From the NCBI RefSeq assembly GCF_030165005.1, contig NZ_JASNNW010000016.1, positions 43,030-107,029 on the forward strand: a stretch of DNA of 64,000 nucleotides, given 5' to 3'. The translations under genes and the position numbers were made by a program. This document shows positions 55,211-63,916 of the stretch, in pieces (position 1 is the stretch's first letter; each line of letters starts with the position of its first letter). The stretch is from Blastococcus capsensis. Its GTDB lineage: Bacteria; Actinomycetota; Actinomycetes; Mycobacteriales; Geodermatophilaceae. A model generated the notes under the pieces. It did not search any database and had not been told where the DNA came from. It saw only the letters and a list, made by a program, of their open reading frames with translations.

Positions 55211-57288
55211 CAGCTGTGCTGGACTTCTTCCAACATCCCGCATCGGTCGCCGTCGTCGGGGCCTCCGACGACCCGGAGAAGATCGGCGGGCGCCCGCTCC
55301 GCTACATGCGGGAGTTCGGATACCGGGGCCGGGTGATGCCGGTCAACCCCCGCCGTCGCGAGGTGCAGGGCATGGCGACGGTGCCGTCTCTGGCCGACCT
55401 GCCGCAGGCGCCCGACGTCGTCCTGGTGGCGGTACCCGGCACCGCCGCCGTGGGGGCCGTCGCAACGGCGGCCGACCTCGGGACGAAGGGTTGCGTGGTG
55501 ATGTCCTCCGGGTTCGGTGAGACCGGGACAGCTGAAGGCATCGCCATGCAGGCGGAGATGCTGGCAGCCGCCCGGCGGACCGGCATGCGCCTCATCGGCC
55601 CCAACTCCCAGGGGCTGGCGACCTTCTCCTCCGGCGCCGTCCTCGGGTTCTCCACGCTGTTCACCGAGGATCCGCCGGCTGACGGGCCGGTGGGCATCGT
55701 CAGCCAGAGCGGAGCGATGGCCTCGGTCCCCTACGGGATCCTGCGGCGCCGCGGCATCGGGGTCCGGTACGCCCACGGGACCGGCAACGACGCCGACGTG
55801 AGTGCGTCCGAGCTCGCCGCTTCGGTGGTCGAGGACCCCGAGCTGAAGCTGCTGCTGCTCTACCTCGAGAAGATCGAGAACCCGGAGTGGTTGGTCGAGC
55901 TGGGGGAGCGGTCCCGGCGCAACGGCGTTCCCGTCGTGGCCTTGGTGGGTGGTCGCAGCCAGCACGGTAGCCGGGCCGCGGCGTCGCACACCGGGGCGCT
56001 GGCCAGCGAGCGACGGGTCCTGGATGCGCTCCTGGAGCGGGCCGGCATCTGGTCGGTGCGGACGGTCCACGAGCTGGTCGCCTCCACCGAGCTCTACCTC
56101 CAGGACTGGCAGCCGCGCGGAAGCGGCCTCGCGGTGGTCAGCAACTCCGGTGCGATGTGCGTCCTCGCGGCCGACGCCGCAGAGGACGCCGGCGTGCCGT
56201 TGGCCGAGCTGGCGCCTGCCACCCGCACCCGGCTGGCCGAGGAGCTGCCGGCCTTCGCCGCCACCGCCAACCCGATCGACGTCACCGCGGCGCTGCTCAC
56301 CGACAGCAGCATCTTCGGCCGGGTCCTGCCCCTCCTCGGGGCCGACCCCGCCGTCGATGCATGCCTGCTCGCGATCCCGGTGGCAGGCCGTGGCTATGAC
56401 GTGGAGCAGTTCGCCCGGGACGCCGCCGACTTCGTCGCCTCCGGGACGCCCTTGGTGCTGGCCATCCCGCAGCCCTCGGTGGCCGCTCCGTTCGTCCGGG
56501 CGGGACTGGTCGTCTTCGAGGAGGAGTCGATGGCGGTCGGCGCGCTGGCGCAGTACCTGGCGCACCGGCGGCGGATACAGCGCGCCGAGACGCTCCGCCG
56601 CCCGGCCCTCGCCGGTCGGAGCGGTCCCGGCGGAGGGCAGCTCAACGAGTCGGAGAGCCTGGCTGCTCTCGCAGCGGTGGGGGTCCCCGTGGTCCCGCAC
56701 GAGTTCGTGCCGGAGGCGGAGCAGGTGGCGGAGGCGTTCGGTCGCGTGGCCGCCGGGCGGGCCGTGGTCAAGGGCTGCAGCCGGGACGTCAGTCACAAGG
56801 CGGAGCTCGGACTGGTGCGGCTGGGATGCACCTCTCCGGAGGAGGCCGAGGAGTCAGCCCGAGCGATCGCTGATGCGGCGGCACGCCATGGTGTGTCACT
56901 GGACGGCTTCGTCGTGGCGCCGATGGTCGACGGGGTGCACGAGGTCTTGATCGGCGCGCACGTCGATCCGGTCTTCGGGCCGGTCATGGTGATCGGGGCG
57001 GGGGGCGTGCACGTGGAGGCCGTGCCCGACACCCGGGTTCTGCTGGCGCCGTGCACGGCCGAAGAGGTACGGGAGGCCATCGGTGAGCTACGGATGGCGC
57101 CGCTCTTGGCCGGGGTGCGTGGCGCACCGGCGGCCGACGTCGACGCCTGGGTCACGGCGGTGGTCGCGGCCTCCGAGACGATGGCCGACGCAGACCGGCG
57201 GATTCGCGGCTTCGACGCCAACCCGGTGATGCTGCTGCCGGCCGGACGAGGCGCCCGTGCGGTGGACGCGGTGGTGTTGTTGCGCTGA
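55207..57288 (+). CDS. NDP-forming acyl-CoA ligase (acetyl-CoA synthetase-like, fused)
   Basis: The 693-residue protein joins alpha and beta parts of an acyl-CoA synthetase (NDP-forming). Residues 1-130 are the CoA-binding Rossmann domain (ASVAVVGASDDPEKIGGRP, VMSSGFGETG), then the ligase domain with phosphorylated His261 in SHTGALAS and VVSNSGAMCVLA. From about 475 an ATP-grasp domain follows, with AVVKGCSRDVSHKAELGLV and GADPVFGPVMVIGAGG-like sequence. It would couple an organic acid to CoA or the reverse. Substrate range is unknown, but the neighbours suggest an unusual carboxylate. Confidence 0.9.
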   Translation: MTAVLDFFQHPASVAVVGASDDPEKIGGRPLRYMREFGYRGRVMPVNPRRREVQGMATVPSLADLPQAPDVVLVAVPGTAAVGAVATAADLGTKGCVVMSSGFGETGTAEGIAMQAEMLAAARRTGMRLIGPNSQGLATFSSGAVLGFSTLFTEDPPADGPVGIVSQSGAMASVPYGILRRRGIGVRYAHGTGNDADVSASELAASVVEDPELKLLLLYLEKIENPEWLVELGERSRRNGVPVVALVGGRSQHGSRAAASHTGALASERRVLDALLERAGIWSVRTVHELVASTELYLQDWQPRGSGLAVVSNSGAMCVLAADAAEDAGVPLAELAPATRTRLAEELPAFAATANPIDVTAALLTDSSIFGRVLPLLGADPAVDACLLAIPVAGRGYDVEQFARDAADFVASGTPLVLAIPQPSVAAPFVRAGLVVFEEESMAVGALAQYLAHRRRIQRAETLRRPALAGRSGPGGGQLNESESLAALAAVGVPVVPHEFVPEAEQVAEAFGRVAAGRAVVKGCSRDVSHKAELGLVRLGCTSPEEAEESARAIADAAARHGVSLDGFVVAPMVDGVHEVLIGAHVDPVFGPVMVIGAGGVHVEAVPDTRVLLAPCTAEEVREAIGELRMAPLLAGVRGAPAADVDAWVTAVVAASETMADADRRIRGFDANPVMLLPAGRGARAVDAVVLLR

Positions 57289-57361
57289 TGTCGTGACCGG
57301 CACGTCGTCCACGCGGTCAGCCGGGACGTCTCCGGCGGGTCGACGCGATCGCCTTCCACGG

Positions 57362-58327
57362 TCAGACGTTTTCGAGGCCGCCGTACGTGGGGGGCGTGAC
57401 GTGCCACGAGGCCCCGGCAGGTAGTGGCCCCTCACTCGTGGCGGCCGTCCGGACGGTGTCGAGGAAACCCTGGACCGTCGGGCTGAGCGGACGTCTGCGG
57501 TGTCGCACGATGCAGATGGAGCGCTGCACCTCGGGTTCGAGCAGGATGTGTCGCAGCCCCGCGAACTCGATCATCGGCAGCACGAAACCGGGGACCACCG
57601 TCACGCCGAGTCCCGCAGCGGTCAGACCGGCCACCGCACCCACCGTGCGGGCCTCCAGCACAGGTCCGAGGCCGATCCCGGCTTCGAGGATCGCGCGGTC
57701 GACGACCAGTCGCACACTGGTGGTGGCCGGGTCGAACGCGATGAACGCTTCGCCGGCCAGGTCCGACCACGTCACCCGCTCCGAGCGCGCGAAGCGATGA
57801 TCGACGGGCGCGGCGCAGAAGAAGCTGTCGGTCGCCACCGGCTGGACGACGAGATCGGGGTGCGGCGAGGGAGAACCGGTGACGGCGATGTCGACCGAGC
57901 CTGCGAGGACGTGGTGCAGGATCTCCGTGCTGAGCATGTCGAGGACCCGTACGGTCACGTCGGGGCGTGTGCTGCGGTAGGACGAGAGCAGGCCGGGCAG
58001 CAGCGTCGCAGCCAGTGCCGGCAGGGCGGCGATGGTGAGCGTGCCGCGACTGCCGTCGAGGTACCCCGTGACGTGGCGCAGCCCGGAGTCGAACTCCTCC
58101 AGCATGTGCCGGGCGACCTCGACGACCTCGCGCCCCTCCACCGTCAGCTCGACACTGCGCGTGGTGCGCACGAACAGCCGGATCTGGAGCCGGCGTTCGG
58201 CGTCGGCGACGGTGCGGCTCAACGACGACTGGACCACGTGCAGGTGCGCAGCAGCCGCGGTGAAGCTTCCTGCGTCGGCCACCCCGACGACGGCCCGTAG
58301 GTGGCTCAAGCCCAGATTGATGCTCAC
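57362..58327 (-). CDS. LysR family transcriptional regulator
   Basis: A 321-residue LysR protein with the N-terminal helix-turn-helix (LRAVVGVADAGSFTAAAAHLHVVQSSLSRTVADAERRL) and the substrate-binding domain with TLTIAALPALAATLLPGLL and GVTVVPGFVLP. It is divergent from the solute receptor gene and presumably controls the island in response to its substrate. An AT-rich palindromic site lies directly before its start. GTG 58327 leads straight into the family beginning. Confidence 0.92.
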   Translation of the reverse strand: MSINLGLSHLRAVVGVADAGSFTAAAAHLHVVQSSLSRTVADAERRLQIRLFVRTTRSVELTVEGREVVEVARHMLEEFDSGLRHVTGYLDGSRGTLTIAALPALAATLLPGLLSSYRSTRPDVTVRVLDMLSTEILHHVLAGSVDIAVTGSPSPHPDLVVQPVATDSFFCAAPVDHRFARSERVTWSDLAGEAFIAFDPATTSVRLVVDRAILEAGIGLGPVLEARTVGAVAGLTAAGLGVTVVPGFVLPMIEFAGLRHILLEPEVQRSICIVRHRRRPLSPTVQGFLDTVRTAATSEGPLPAGASWHVTPPTYGGLENV

Positions 58328-58338
58328 ACCGCATCAAG

Positions 58339-58353
58339 GTATGCGATACGTAT
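58339..58353. promoter_or_regulatory. palindromic site in the LysR/receptor intergenic region
   Basis: GTATGCGATAC is an inverted repeat (GTAT/ATAC arms) overlapping the palindrome ATACGTAT. It lies 12 bases upstream of the LysR start, where LysR autoregulatory sites are usually found, and is AT-rich against the background. A T-N11-A LysR motif fits loosely. Confidence 0.45.
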
Positions 58354-58721
58354 GTTGGACAGGTCACGTTCTTCCGGCCAGTGTGATGTCGCACACGGAA
58401 GGAGGTGTTCCATGCCTCTGTCGGGCCCACACCGCGTGTCCGAGGTCGCCGGGTCTCGGGCGCACAAGAGCCACCGGCTCGCGTCGTCGGCCGGTGGTGG
58501 AGCAGTCAAGTCGTCGCACCAGGCGCGGTGTCGGCCCACTCGCGCCGAGGCCGGTCCAGAACTCACGACAGTTCGAGGTGAGCGCCGGTGCCGGCCGGTG
58601 ATGGCCGCGAACCGGGTCGGTTCGTGGCCCGACGACCCCGGTGTGTCCGGTGGCCCGGTGATCCAGGACCGCCCCGAGTTCTCGACCGACCCGATCCTCA
58701 GATTCTCGTCAGGAGATGTGC
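58354..58721. other. intergenic region with a short open frame before the receptor gene
   Basis: A strong Shine-Dalgarno GGAAGGAGGT at 58398-58407 stands 4 bases before ATG 58412, which opens a 127-codon frame that runs 74 bases into the receptor gene. The frame has no recognisable domain and its codon bias weakens in the second half. It may be a translated leader, a small gene or chance. The receptor gene itself has AGGAG at 58711. Confidence 0.4.
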
Positions 58722-59723
58722 ATGAAGAACCGACGCCTGCTCCCAGTGGTTGCCGTGCTGTCGATGCTCCTACCGTTGAGTGCGTGCGGTGGTGAAGCCG
58801 AGACCGGTGGCGGTGGTGGTGGCGATGCCGCCGCGTACCCGTCCGAGCCGATCACCCTGGTGATCCCCTATGCCGCCGGGGGCCCGACCGACCAGGTGGC
58901 GCGCTCCCTCGCGCCCTTCTTCGAGGAGGAACTCGGGCAGTCGGTCGTGCCCGAGAACCGGCCGGGCGGCAGCGGCGCCCTCGGCATGGCCCGCATGATC
59001 CAGGCCGGGCCGGACGGGCACACGCTCCAGATCCTGGCCTCCAGCGCAGCTGCGGTGACACCGCTCGTGGAGGACGTCGACTACGACGAGTCCGACTACG
59101 TGACGATCGGGGCGATCTCCCAGTACCCCTACGTGCTGGCGGTGCGGGCGGACTCCGAGTACGCCTCCGCAGAGGATTTCTTCGAGGCGGCAGAAGCCGA
59201 TCCGGGCAGTCTCTCCGTGGCGGTTCCCGGGGCGTCGTCGCAAGGTGCTGTCGAGCTGCAACGCCTGGCGGAGGAGTACGACGTGGTCACCACGCCGGTC
59301 CCCTTCGACGGGAACGCGGGGAGCATCGCCGCATTGCTCGGCGGCAACGTCGACGCCACTTTCGTGGTGGCATCCGACGACATCCTGACCCAGATGGAGG
59401 CGGGCGAGTTCCGTCCCATCGCCGTCGGGTCGGCAGAACGTGCCAGCTACCTGCCGGATACGCCCACGTTGCAGGAGCTCGGGTACGAGGACCTGACCAT
59501 GGGCACGTCGTACTACGGCCTGGCCGCCCCTGCGGGCACGCCGGATGAGGTGGTGGCTCGACTGGAGGACACGCTCGAGGCGGCACTGGAGGACCCGGAG
59601 GTCGTCGAGCGGATCGGTGAGAAGTACGTGCCGGAGGAGTTCATCTCCGGCGAGGAGCTGGGCGAGCTGTTCGCGGAGCAGCGGGCGGCGTACGAGCCCG
59701 TTCTCTCCGGGACGTCGGATTGA
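58722..59723 (+). CDS. tripartite tricarboxylate transporter (TctC/Bug) solute receptor lipoprotein
   Basis: The 333-residue protein has a lipoprotein signal (KNRRLLPVVAVLSMLLPLSACGG) and the Bug fold: PITLVIPYAAGGPTDQVARSLA, VENRPGGSGALGM-like PENRPGGSGALGMARM, VPGASSQGAVELQRLA and LAAPAGTPDEVVARLE. Such receptors bind carboxylates and pass them to TctAB, but no TctA or TctB gene is in the window, so the pump may be elsewhere or the receptor may act as a sensor. ATG 58722 fits the AGGAG spacing better than ATG 58716. Confidence 0.92.
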   Translation: MKNRRLLPVVAVLSMLLPLSACGGEAETGGGGGGDAAAYPSEPITLVIPYAAGGPTDQVARSLAPFFEEELGQSVVPENRPGGSGALGMARMIQAGPDGHTLQILASSAAAVTPLVEDVDYDESDYVTIGAISQYPYVLAVRADSEYASAEDFFEAAEADPGSLSVAVPGASSQGAVELQRLAEEYDVVTTPVPFDGNAGSIAALLGGNVDATFVVASDDILTQMEAGEFRPIAVGSAERASYLPDTPTLQELGYEDLTMGTSYYGLAAPAGTPDEVVARLEDTLEAALEDPEVVERIGEKYVPEEFISGEELGELFAEQRAAYEPVLSGTSD

Positions 59724-61117
59724 GCACGGTGGACAGCGGCCGGGAGCGGGATGAGCCGGTGCGTGACCCCTCCGGAGTCGGGCAGTCGGCTGGTGGAACG
59801 GCCGGTGCGCTCGCCGGTGTCCGGGTCCTGGACTTCACGTGGAGCGTGCTCGGGCCCACCGTCACCCGCACGCTGACCTCCTTCGGTGCCGAGGTCATCA
59901 AGGTGGAGTGGCCCAAGCGGGCTGATCCGATGCGGACCACGATGTACAGCGCCGGAGAGGAGAGGAAGGGCCTGGACAACGGCCCGTTCTTCCACAACCT
60001 CAATACCGGGAAGCGGAGTCTGACTCTCGACGTCCGGTCGCCATGCGGCATGGAGATCATCCGGCGGCTCGTCGGGGTGTCGGACGTCGTCATCGAGTCG
60101 TTCTCGTCGCAGGTCTTCCGTCGCTGGGGCCTGGACTATCCCCAGCTGCGGGAGATCAATCCGCGGATCGTGTACGTCAGTGCCTCTGGATTCGGCCACT
60201 CGGGGCCCTACGAGGGTTACGACACGTGGGGCCCGACGGCGCAGGCCTTCAACGGTCTGACCTCGATCTCGGGCCTACCGGGCCACGCGCCCGCAGGCTG
60301 GGGATGGTCCTACATGGACGTGGCCGGCGGAGCGATGGCCACGGTCGCGACGCTGGCAGCGATCCACCACCAGGTGGCAACGGGGGAGGGTCAGTACGTC
60401 GACGTGTCCCAGGTCGAGTCCGGTCTCTCCCTGACCGGCCCCAGCGTGCTCGACCAGAACGCCACGAGGGAGCGCCGTGGGGGGGACACCTCTCCACCCG
60501 GGAACCGCGCGGCTACTGGTGGAGCCAGTCCTGCGTACGGATACCGGGGTGAGTGGGGCGCCCCGTACGGCGCCTATCCCACTCGTGGAGGGGGCCACAA
60601 CGACTACTGCGTGATCTCGGTCCTCGCAGACGAGGAGTGGGTGGCGCTGCGCGAGCAGATGGGCCGGCCGACCTGGGCTCTGGATCCGTCGCTGGACACC
60701 GCGGACGGGCGGGTCGCACAGCAGGACGGCATGGACGGCCGGATCGCCGCATGGACCGAGACGTACGACAAGCAGGAGCTGATGAGGAAGCTGCAGGCAG
60801 CCGGAGTCCGCTGCGGTGCCGTGCAGTCGGCGCAGGACCGCACCGAGAACGATGCCCAACTGGTCCACCGGGGCATGTTCCCGACTCTCGAGCACCCGGT
60901 ACTGGGCGAGCACAGGTTCGAGGCCACGCCGATCCGCATGTCCGAGACCGACCGGGTGACCCCTCCCTCGTGGCCGCTGCTCGGGCAGGACAACCAGTAC
61001 GTGCTGGGCGATCTGCTCGGGATGAGCGAGGAGGAGATCCGGCAGCTCGACCGCGACGGTCTCACGTGGCCCGCGGACCTGCCCCGCGACGTCACGGTCT
61101 CGAGGTCCCTGTGGTGA
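59720..61117 (+). CDS. CaiB/BaiF family CoA-transferase, first copy
   Basis: A 465-residue class III CoA-transferase. Motifs are AGVRVLDFTWSVLGPTVTRTL, SFGAEVIKVEWPKRADPMR, NTGKRSLTLDVRSP, VYVSASGFGHSGPYEGYDTWGPTAQ and GEGQYVDVSQVES, where the acid residue in VES takes the place of the catalytic Asp. It would move CoA from one acyl group to another. TTG 59720 overlaps the receptor stop; the first 30 residues are a loose extension. Confidence 0.9.
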   Translation: MSTVDSGRERDEPVRDPSGVGQSAGGTAGALAGVRVLDFTWSVLGPTVTRTLTSFGAEVIKVEWPKRADPMRTTMYSAGEERKGLDNGPFFHNLNTGKRSLTLDVRSPCGMEIIRRLVGVSDVVIESFSSQVFRRWGLDYPQLREINPRIVYVSASGFGHSGPYEGYDTWGPTAQAFNGLTSISGLPGHAPAGWGWSYMDVAGGAMATVATLAAIHHQVATGEGQYVDVSQVESGLSLTGPSVLDQNATRERRGGDTSPPGNRAATGGASPAYGYRGEWGAPYGAYPTRGGGHNDYCVISVLADEEWVALREQMGRPTWALDPSLDTADGRVAQQDGMDGRIAAWTETYDKQELMRKLQAAGVRCGAVQSAQDRTENDAQLVHRGMFPTLEHPVLGEHRFEATPIRMSETDRVTPPSWPLLGQDNQYVLGDLLGMSEEEIRQLDRDGLTWPADLPRDVTVSRSLW

Positions 61118-62328
61118 CCGCTTCGGCACCCCTGGCGGGCGTAAGAGTGGTGGAACTCGGCGACGACGGCGGCCTGGTCGAGTTCGGGGGCAAGCTCCTG
61201 GCCGATCTGGGCGCAGATGTCGTCAAGGTGGAGCCCCCGGGTGGGGTGGCGTCGCGTCGGATCCCGCCGTTCCACGGAGGCGTGGCAGACCCCGATCGTT
61301 CCCTGCAGTTCTGGTTCTACAACGGGTCCAAGCGCTCCGTCGTGCTCGATCCTGCCGACGCCTCGGCCCCCGGGGACCTGCGCCGGCTCCTGCACGATGC
61401 CGGCGTGGTCCTGGACGGCTCCAGCACACCGGTGCTCGACCGGCTCGGTATCACTGCATCGAGCCTCGAGCGCGACTTCCCCGGACTCGTCTACTGCCGG
61501 GTGTCGCCGTTCGGGGACACGGGCCCATTGGCCGGACACCAGTCCAGCGACCTCGTGCAACTGGCTCTCGGAGGCGTCATGGCGGCCTGCGGGTACGACG
61601 ACGTCCCGGGTGCCCCGCCGATCGCCCCGTCGGGCGGGCAGAGTGCACATCTGACCGGCATGGCCATCGCCACGGGCGTCATCGCCGCCCTCGTGCACCG
61701 GCAGCGGACCGGTCGGGGCCAGATGGTGGACATCGCCGCGCACGACGTGGTGTCGGTGTCGACCGAGATGTCCTTCGCCTACTGGGAGTACCAGCAGGTC
61801 AACCCGAGGCGGCAGACCGGTCGGCATGCCCGGCCCTATGACTCGCCGCCCTGGAACCATCGCTGTCTCGACGGGAAGTACTTCTGCACCCTGCCGCTCT
61901 ACCTGACGAACGAGCGGTACGCGGCGATGGTGAAGTGGTTCGAGGACGAGGGAATGGCGGAAGATCTCGCCGACCCGGTCTACGCCTCCGACGAGGGGCG
62001 GGCATCCCGGATGAGCCACGTCGTAGCGGTGATCTCCCGGTTCTGCGCCGCCCGCGACTCCTCCTATCTCTTCACGGAGGCCCAGAAGCGCCGACTCCCG
62101 TGGGCGCCGGTCAACTCCCCGCACGATCTGCTCGACGATCCCCATCTCCGGGACAGGGGTGCCTACTGCGTCGTCGAGCACGAGGATGTGGGCGCTTCCC
62201 TCACCTATCCCGGCGCTCCGTACAAGCTGAGCGCCACTCCGTGGCGACCCCCGACCGCAGCGCCGCGCCTGGGCGAGCACACTGCGCAGCTCCTGCCCGC
62301 ACCGCAGAGCCAGGGGGAGCGGAAGTGA
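61114..62328 (+). CDS. CaiB/BaiF family CoA-transferase, second copy
   Basis: A 404-residue class III CoA-transferase only distantly like the previous one. It has LAGVRVVELGDDGGLVEFGG, LADLGADVVKVEPPGGV, CRVSPFGDTGPLAGHQSSDLV and GRGQMVDIAAHDVVS, the last keeping Asp at the catalytic site. The GTG start overlaps the preceding stop. Adjacent pairs of such genes often encode subunits or act on successive intermediates, for example in itaconate, mesaconate or dicarboxylate pathways. Confidence 0.9.
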   Translation: MTASAPLAGVRVVELGDDGGLVEFGGKLLADLGADVVKVEPPGGVASRRIPPFHGGVADPDRSLQFWFYNGSKRSVVLDPADASAPGDLRRLLHDAGVVLDGSSTPVLDRLGITASSLERDFPGLVYCRVSPFGDTGPLAGHQSSDLVQLALGGVMAACGYDDVPGAPPIAPSGGQSAHLTGMAIATGVIAALVHRQRTGRGQMVDIAAHDVVSVSTEMSFAYWEYQQVNPRRQTGRHARPYDSPPWNHRCLDGKYFCTLPLYLTNERYAAMVKWFEDEGMAEDLADPVYASDEGRASRMSHVVAVISRFCAARDSSYLFTEAQKRRLPWAPVNSPHDLLDDPHLRDRGAYCVVEHEDVGASLTYPGAPYKLSATPWRPPTAAPRLGEHTAQLLPAPQSQGERK

Positions 62329-62735
62329 TGGACGCCGCTGCCGCTCACTGGTGGCAGGCCATCAGCGAACGGCGGTTCCTCGTCCAGCGCTGCGCAGGCT
62401 GCACCGCCGTCCAGCACCCACCTGGACCGTGGTGCCGCCACTGCGGTGGCACGGCGACGATGGAATGGGTGTCGCACCCGGGGACCGGCCGCATCGTCTC
62501 CTTCACAGAAGTCTTCCGCACGACGTACGCGGCGTTCGAGTCCGAGCTCCCGTACTGGATCGTGATGGTCGAGCTCGCGCCGGGGGCCGTCCTGGTGTCG
62601 AACCTCGTCCGGGCGGACGGTTCCGTCGGTGACCGCGAACCGCGCATAGGCGATGCCGTGCAGCTGACCTATCGGGAGCGGGGCGGGGCGACTGTGCCGG
62701 TCTTCGAGTGGGCCGAACAGGCGGTTGTCCGATGA
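62328..62735 (+). CDS. DUF35 (Zn-ribbon/OB-fold) partner protein, second copy
   Basis: The 135-residue protein has a zinc ribbon RCAGCTAVQHPPGPWCRHCGG (two CxxC pairs) and an OB-fold with GRIVSFTEVFRTTYAAFESE and YWIVMVELAPGAVLVSNLV. It is the partner of the thiolase-like gene that follows with an ATGA overlap. It is only loosely similar to the first DUF35 protein at 54848. GTG 62325 is an equally possible start. Confidence 0.88.
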   Translation: MDAAAAHWWQAISERRFLVQRCAGCTAVQHPPGPWCRHCGGTATMEWVSHPGTGRIVSFTEVFRTTYAAFESELPYWIVMVELAPGAVLVSNLVRADGSVGDREPRIGDAVQLTYRERGGATVPVFEWAEQAVVR

Positions 62736-63886
62736 GCACGCGGGACGCGGCGATCATCGGCATCGCGGACAGCGAGGTCGGTCGGCTCCCGGGTGTGACG
62801 ACGCTCGACCTGACGGCTCGAGTGGCATCCGCGGCGGTCGCGGATGCCGGGCTCGATCTCGGTGACGTCGACGGCCTCATCACGACGGTTCCGCTCGTGG
62901 GTGCCTTCCCCCGGCATGCGGTCGCCGTCGCCGAGTACCTGGGCATCCCGGAGCAGTTGCGCCACTGCGCGAGCGTGTCCCTGGGAGGCGCGTCGGCGCT
63001 CGCCGGTCTGCTGGACGCGGTACGGCTGGTCCGTACAGGAACGTGTCGTTCGGTCATGGTCCTGGCCGCGGACACGCCGCGTTCCGGCCAGGACCGGTCC
63101 GCCTCCGTCTCCGCCTTCTCCGGCATGAGACATCCGGCATGGGAGCAGCCCTTCGGCATGCTGAACGTGTCGGCGTACGCATTGCTCGCGCAGGCGTACC
63201 TGCACCGCTTCGGCCTGGAGGTGGAAGCGCTCGCCAGCATGCCCGTCGCGATGCGGGAGCACGCTGCCGGCAATCCCCGGGCTTCCTACCGGGAACCGTT
63301 GTCCACGTCGGACGTCGCCGCCTCCCGGTTGGTCTCCAGTCCGCTGCACCTCCTCGAGTGCAGCCCGATCTCCGACGGCGCCGGAGCGGTGATCGTCGGA
63401 CAGCCAGGTTCCGGGTCCTCCACGGGAAAGCACATCGGATTGCTCGGAGGCTCCCAGGGCTACGTCTACGACCACGTGGCCTACGCGGGGGATCTCTCGA
63501 GAACTGGCTGCAGCCTGTCGTCCAGGCGCGCCCTCGACGCGGCAGCCGTCGGCGTCGACGACGTCGACGTCGCACTCCTCTACGACAGCTACTCCATAAC
63601 CCTGGCCCTCGAACTGGAGGAGATCGGGATCTGTCCGCCGGGAGGGGCCCCCGAATTCGTCGCCTCGGGGGGCATCTCGCTGGGCGGGCGCATGCCGACG
63701 AACACGCACGGTGGACTGCTCTCCCACGCTCACTGCGGCGGTGCCGCGGGGATCCACCACATCACGGAGTCCGTCCGGCAGTTGTCGGGGCAGGCAGCCA
63801 ATCAGGTGACCGGCGCCACGGTCGCGCTGCTGCACGCGGAGGGGGGAATCCTCTCCGCGAACTGCACCGCAGTGCTGGCCAGGTAG
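62732..63886 (+). CDS. thiolase-like protein (SCP-x/Ltp2 group), second copy
   Basis: A 384-residue thiolase-fold protein similar in plan to the one at 53703. The N-terminal nucleophile loop reads ASVSLGGAS (about 80-88) with no Cys at the usual place, LYDSYSIT is at 283-290, and NTHGGLLSHAH at 324-334 has His where the first copy has Tyr. The C-terminal loop GGILSANCTAVL holds a Cys two or three residues beyond the usual place. It probably carries out thiolase-like C-C cleavage with its DUF35 partner on a different intermediate. Confidence 0.83.
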   Translation: MSTRDAAIIGIADSEVGRLPGVTTLDLTARVASAAVADAGLDLGDVDGLITTVPLVGAFPRHAVAVAEYLGIPEQLRHCASVSLGGASALAGLLDAVRLVRTGTCRSVMVLAADTPRSGQDRSASVSAFSGMRHPAWEQPFGMLNVSAYALLAQAYLHRFGLEVEALASMPVAMREHAAGNPRASYREPLSTSDVAASRLVSSPLHLLECSPISDGAGAVIVGQPGSGSSTGKHIGLLGGSQGYVYDHVAYAGDLSRTGCSLSSRRALDAAAVGVDDVDVALLYDSYSITLALELEEIGICPPGGAPEFVASGGISLGGRMPTNTHGGLLSHAHCGGAAGIHHITESVRQLSGQAANQVTGATVALLHAEGGILSANCTAVLAR

Positions 63887-63916
63887 CAGCACGGCAGGCG
63901 GGATGCGACGGCTGCC

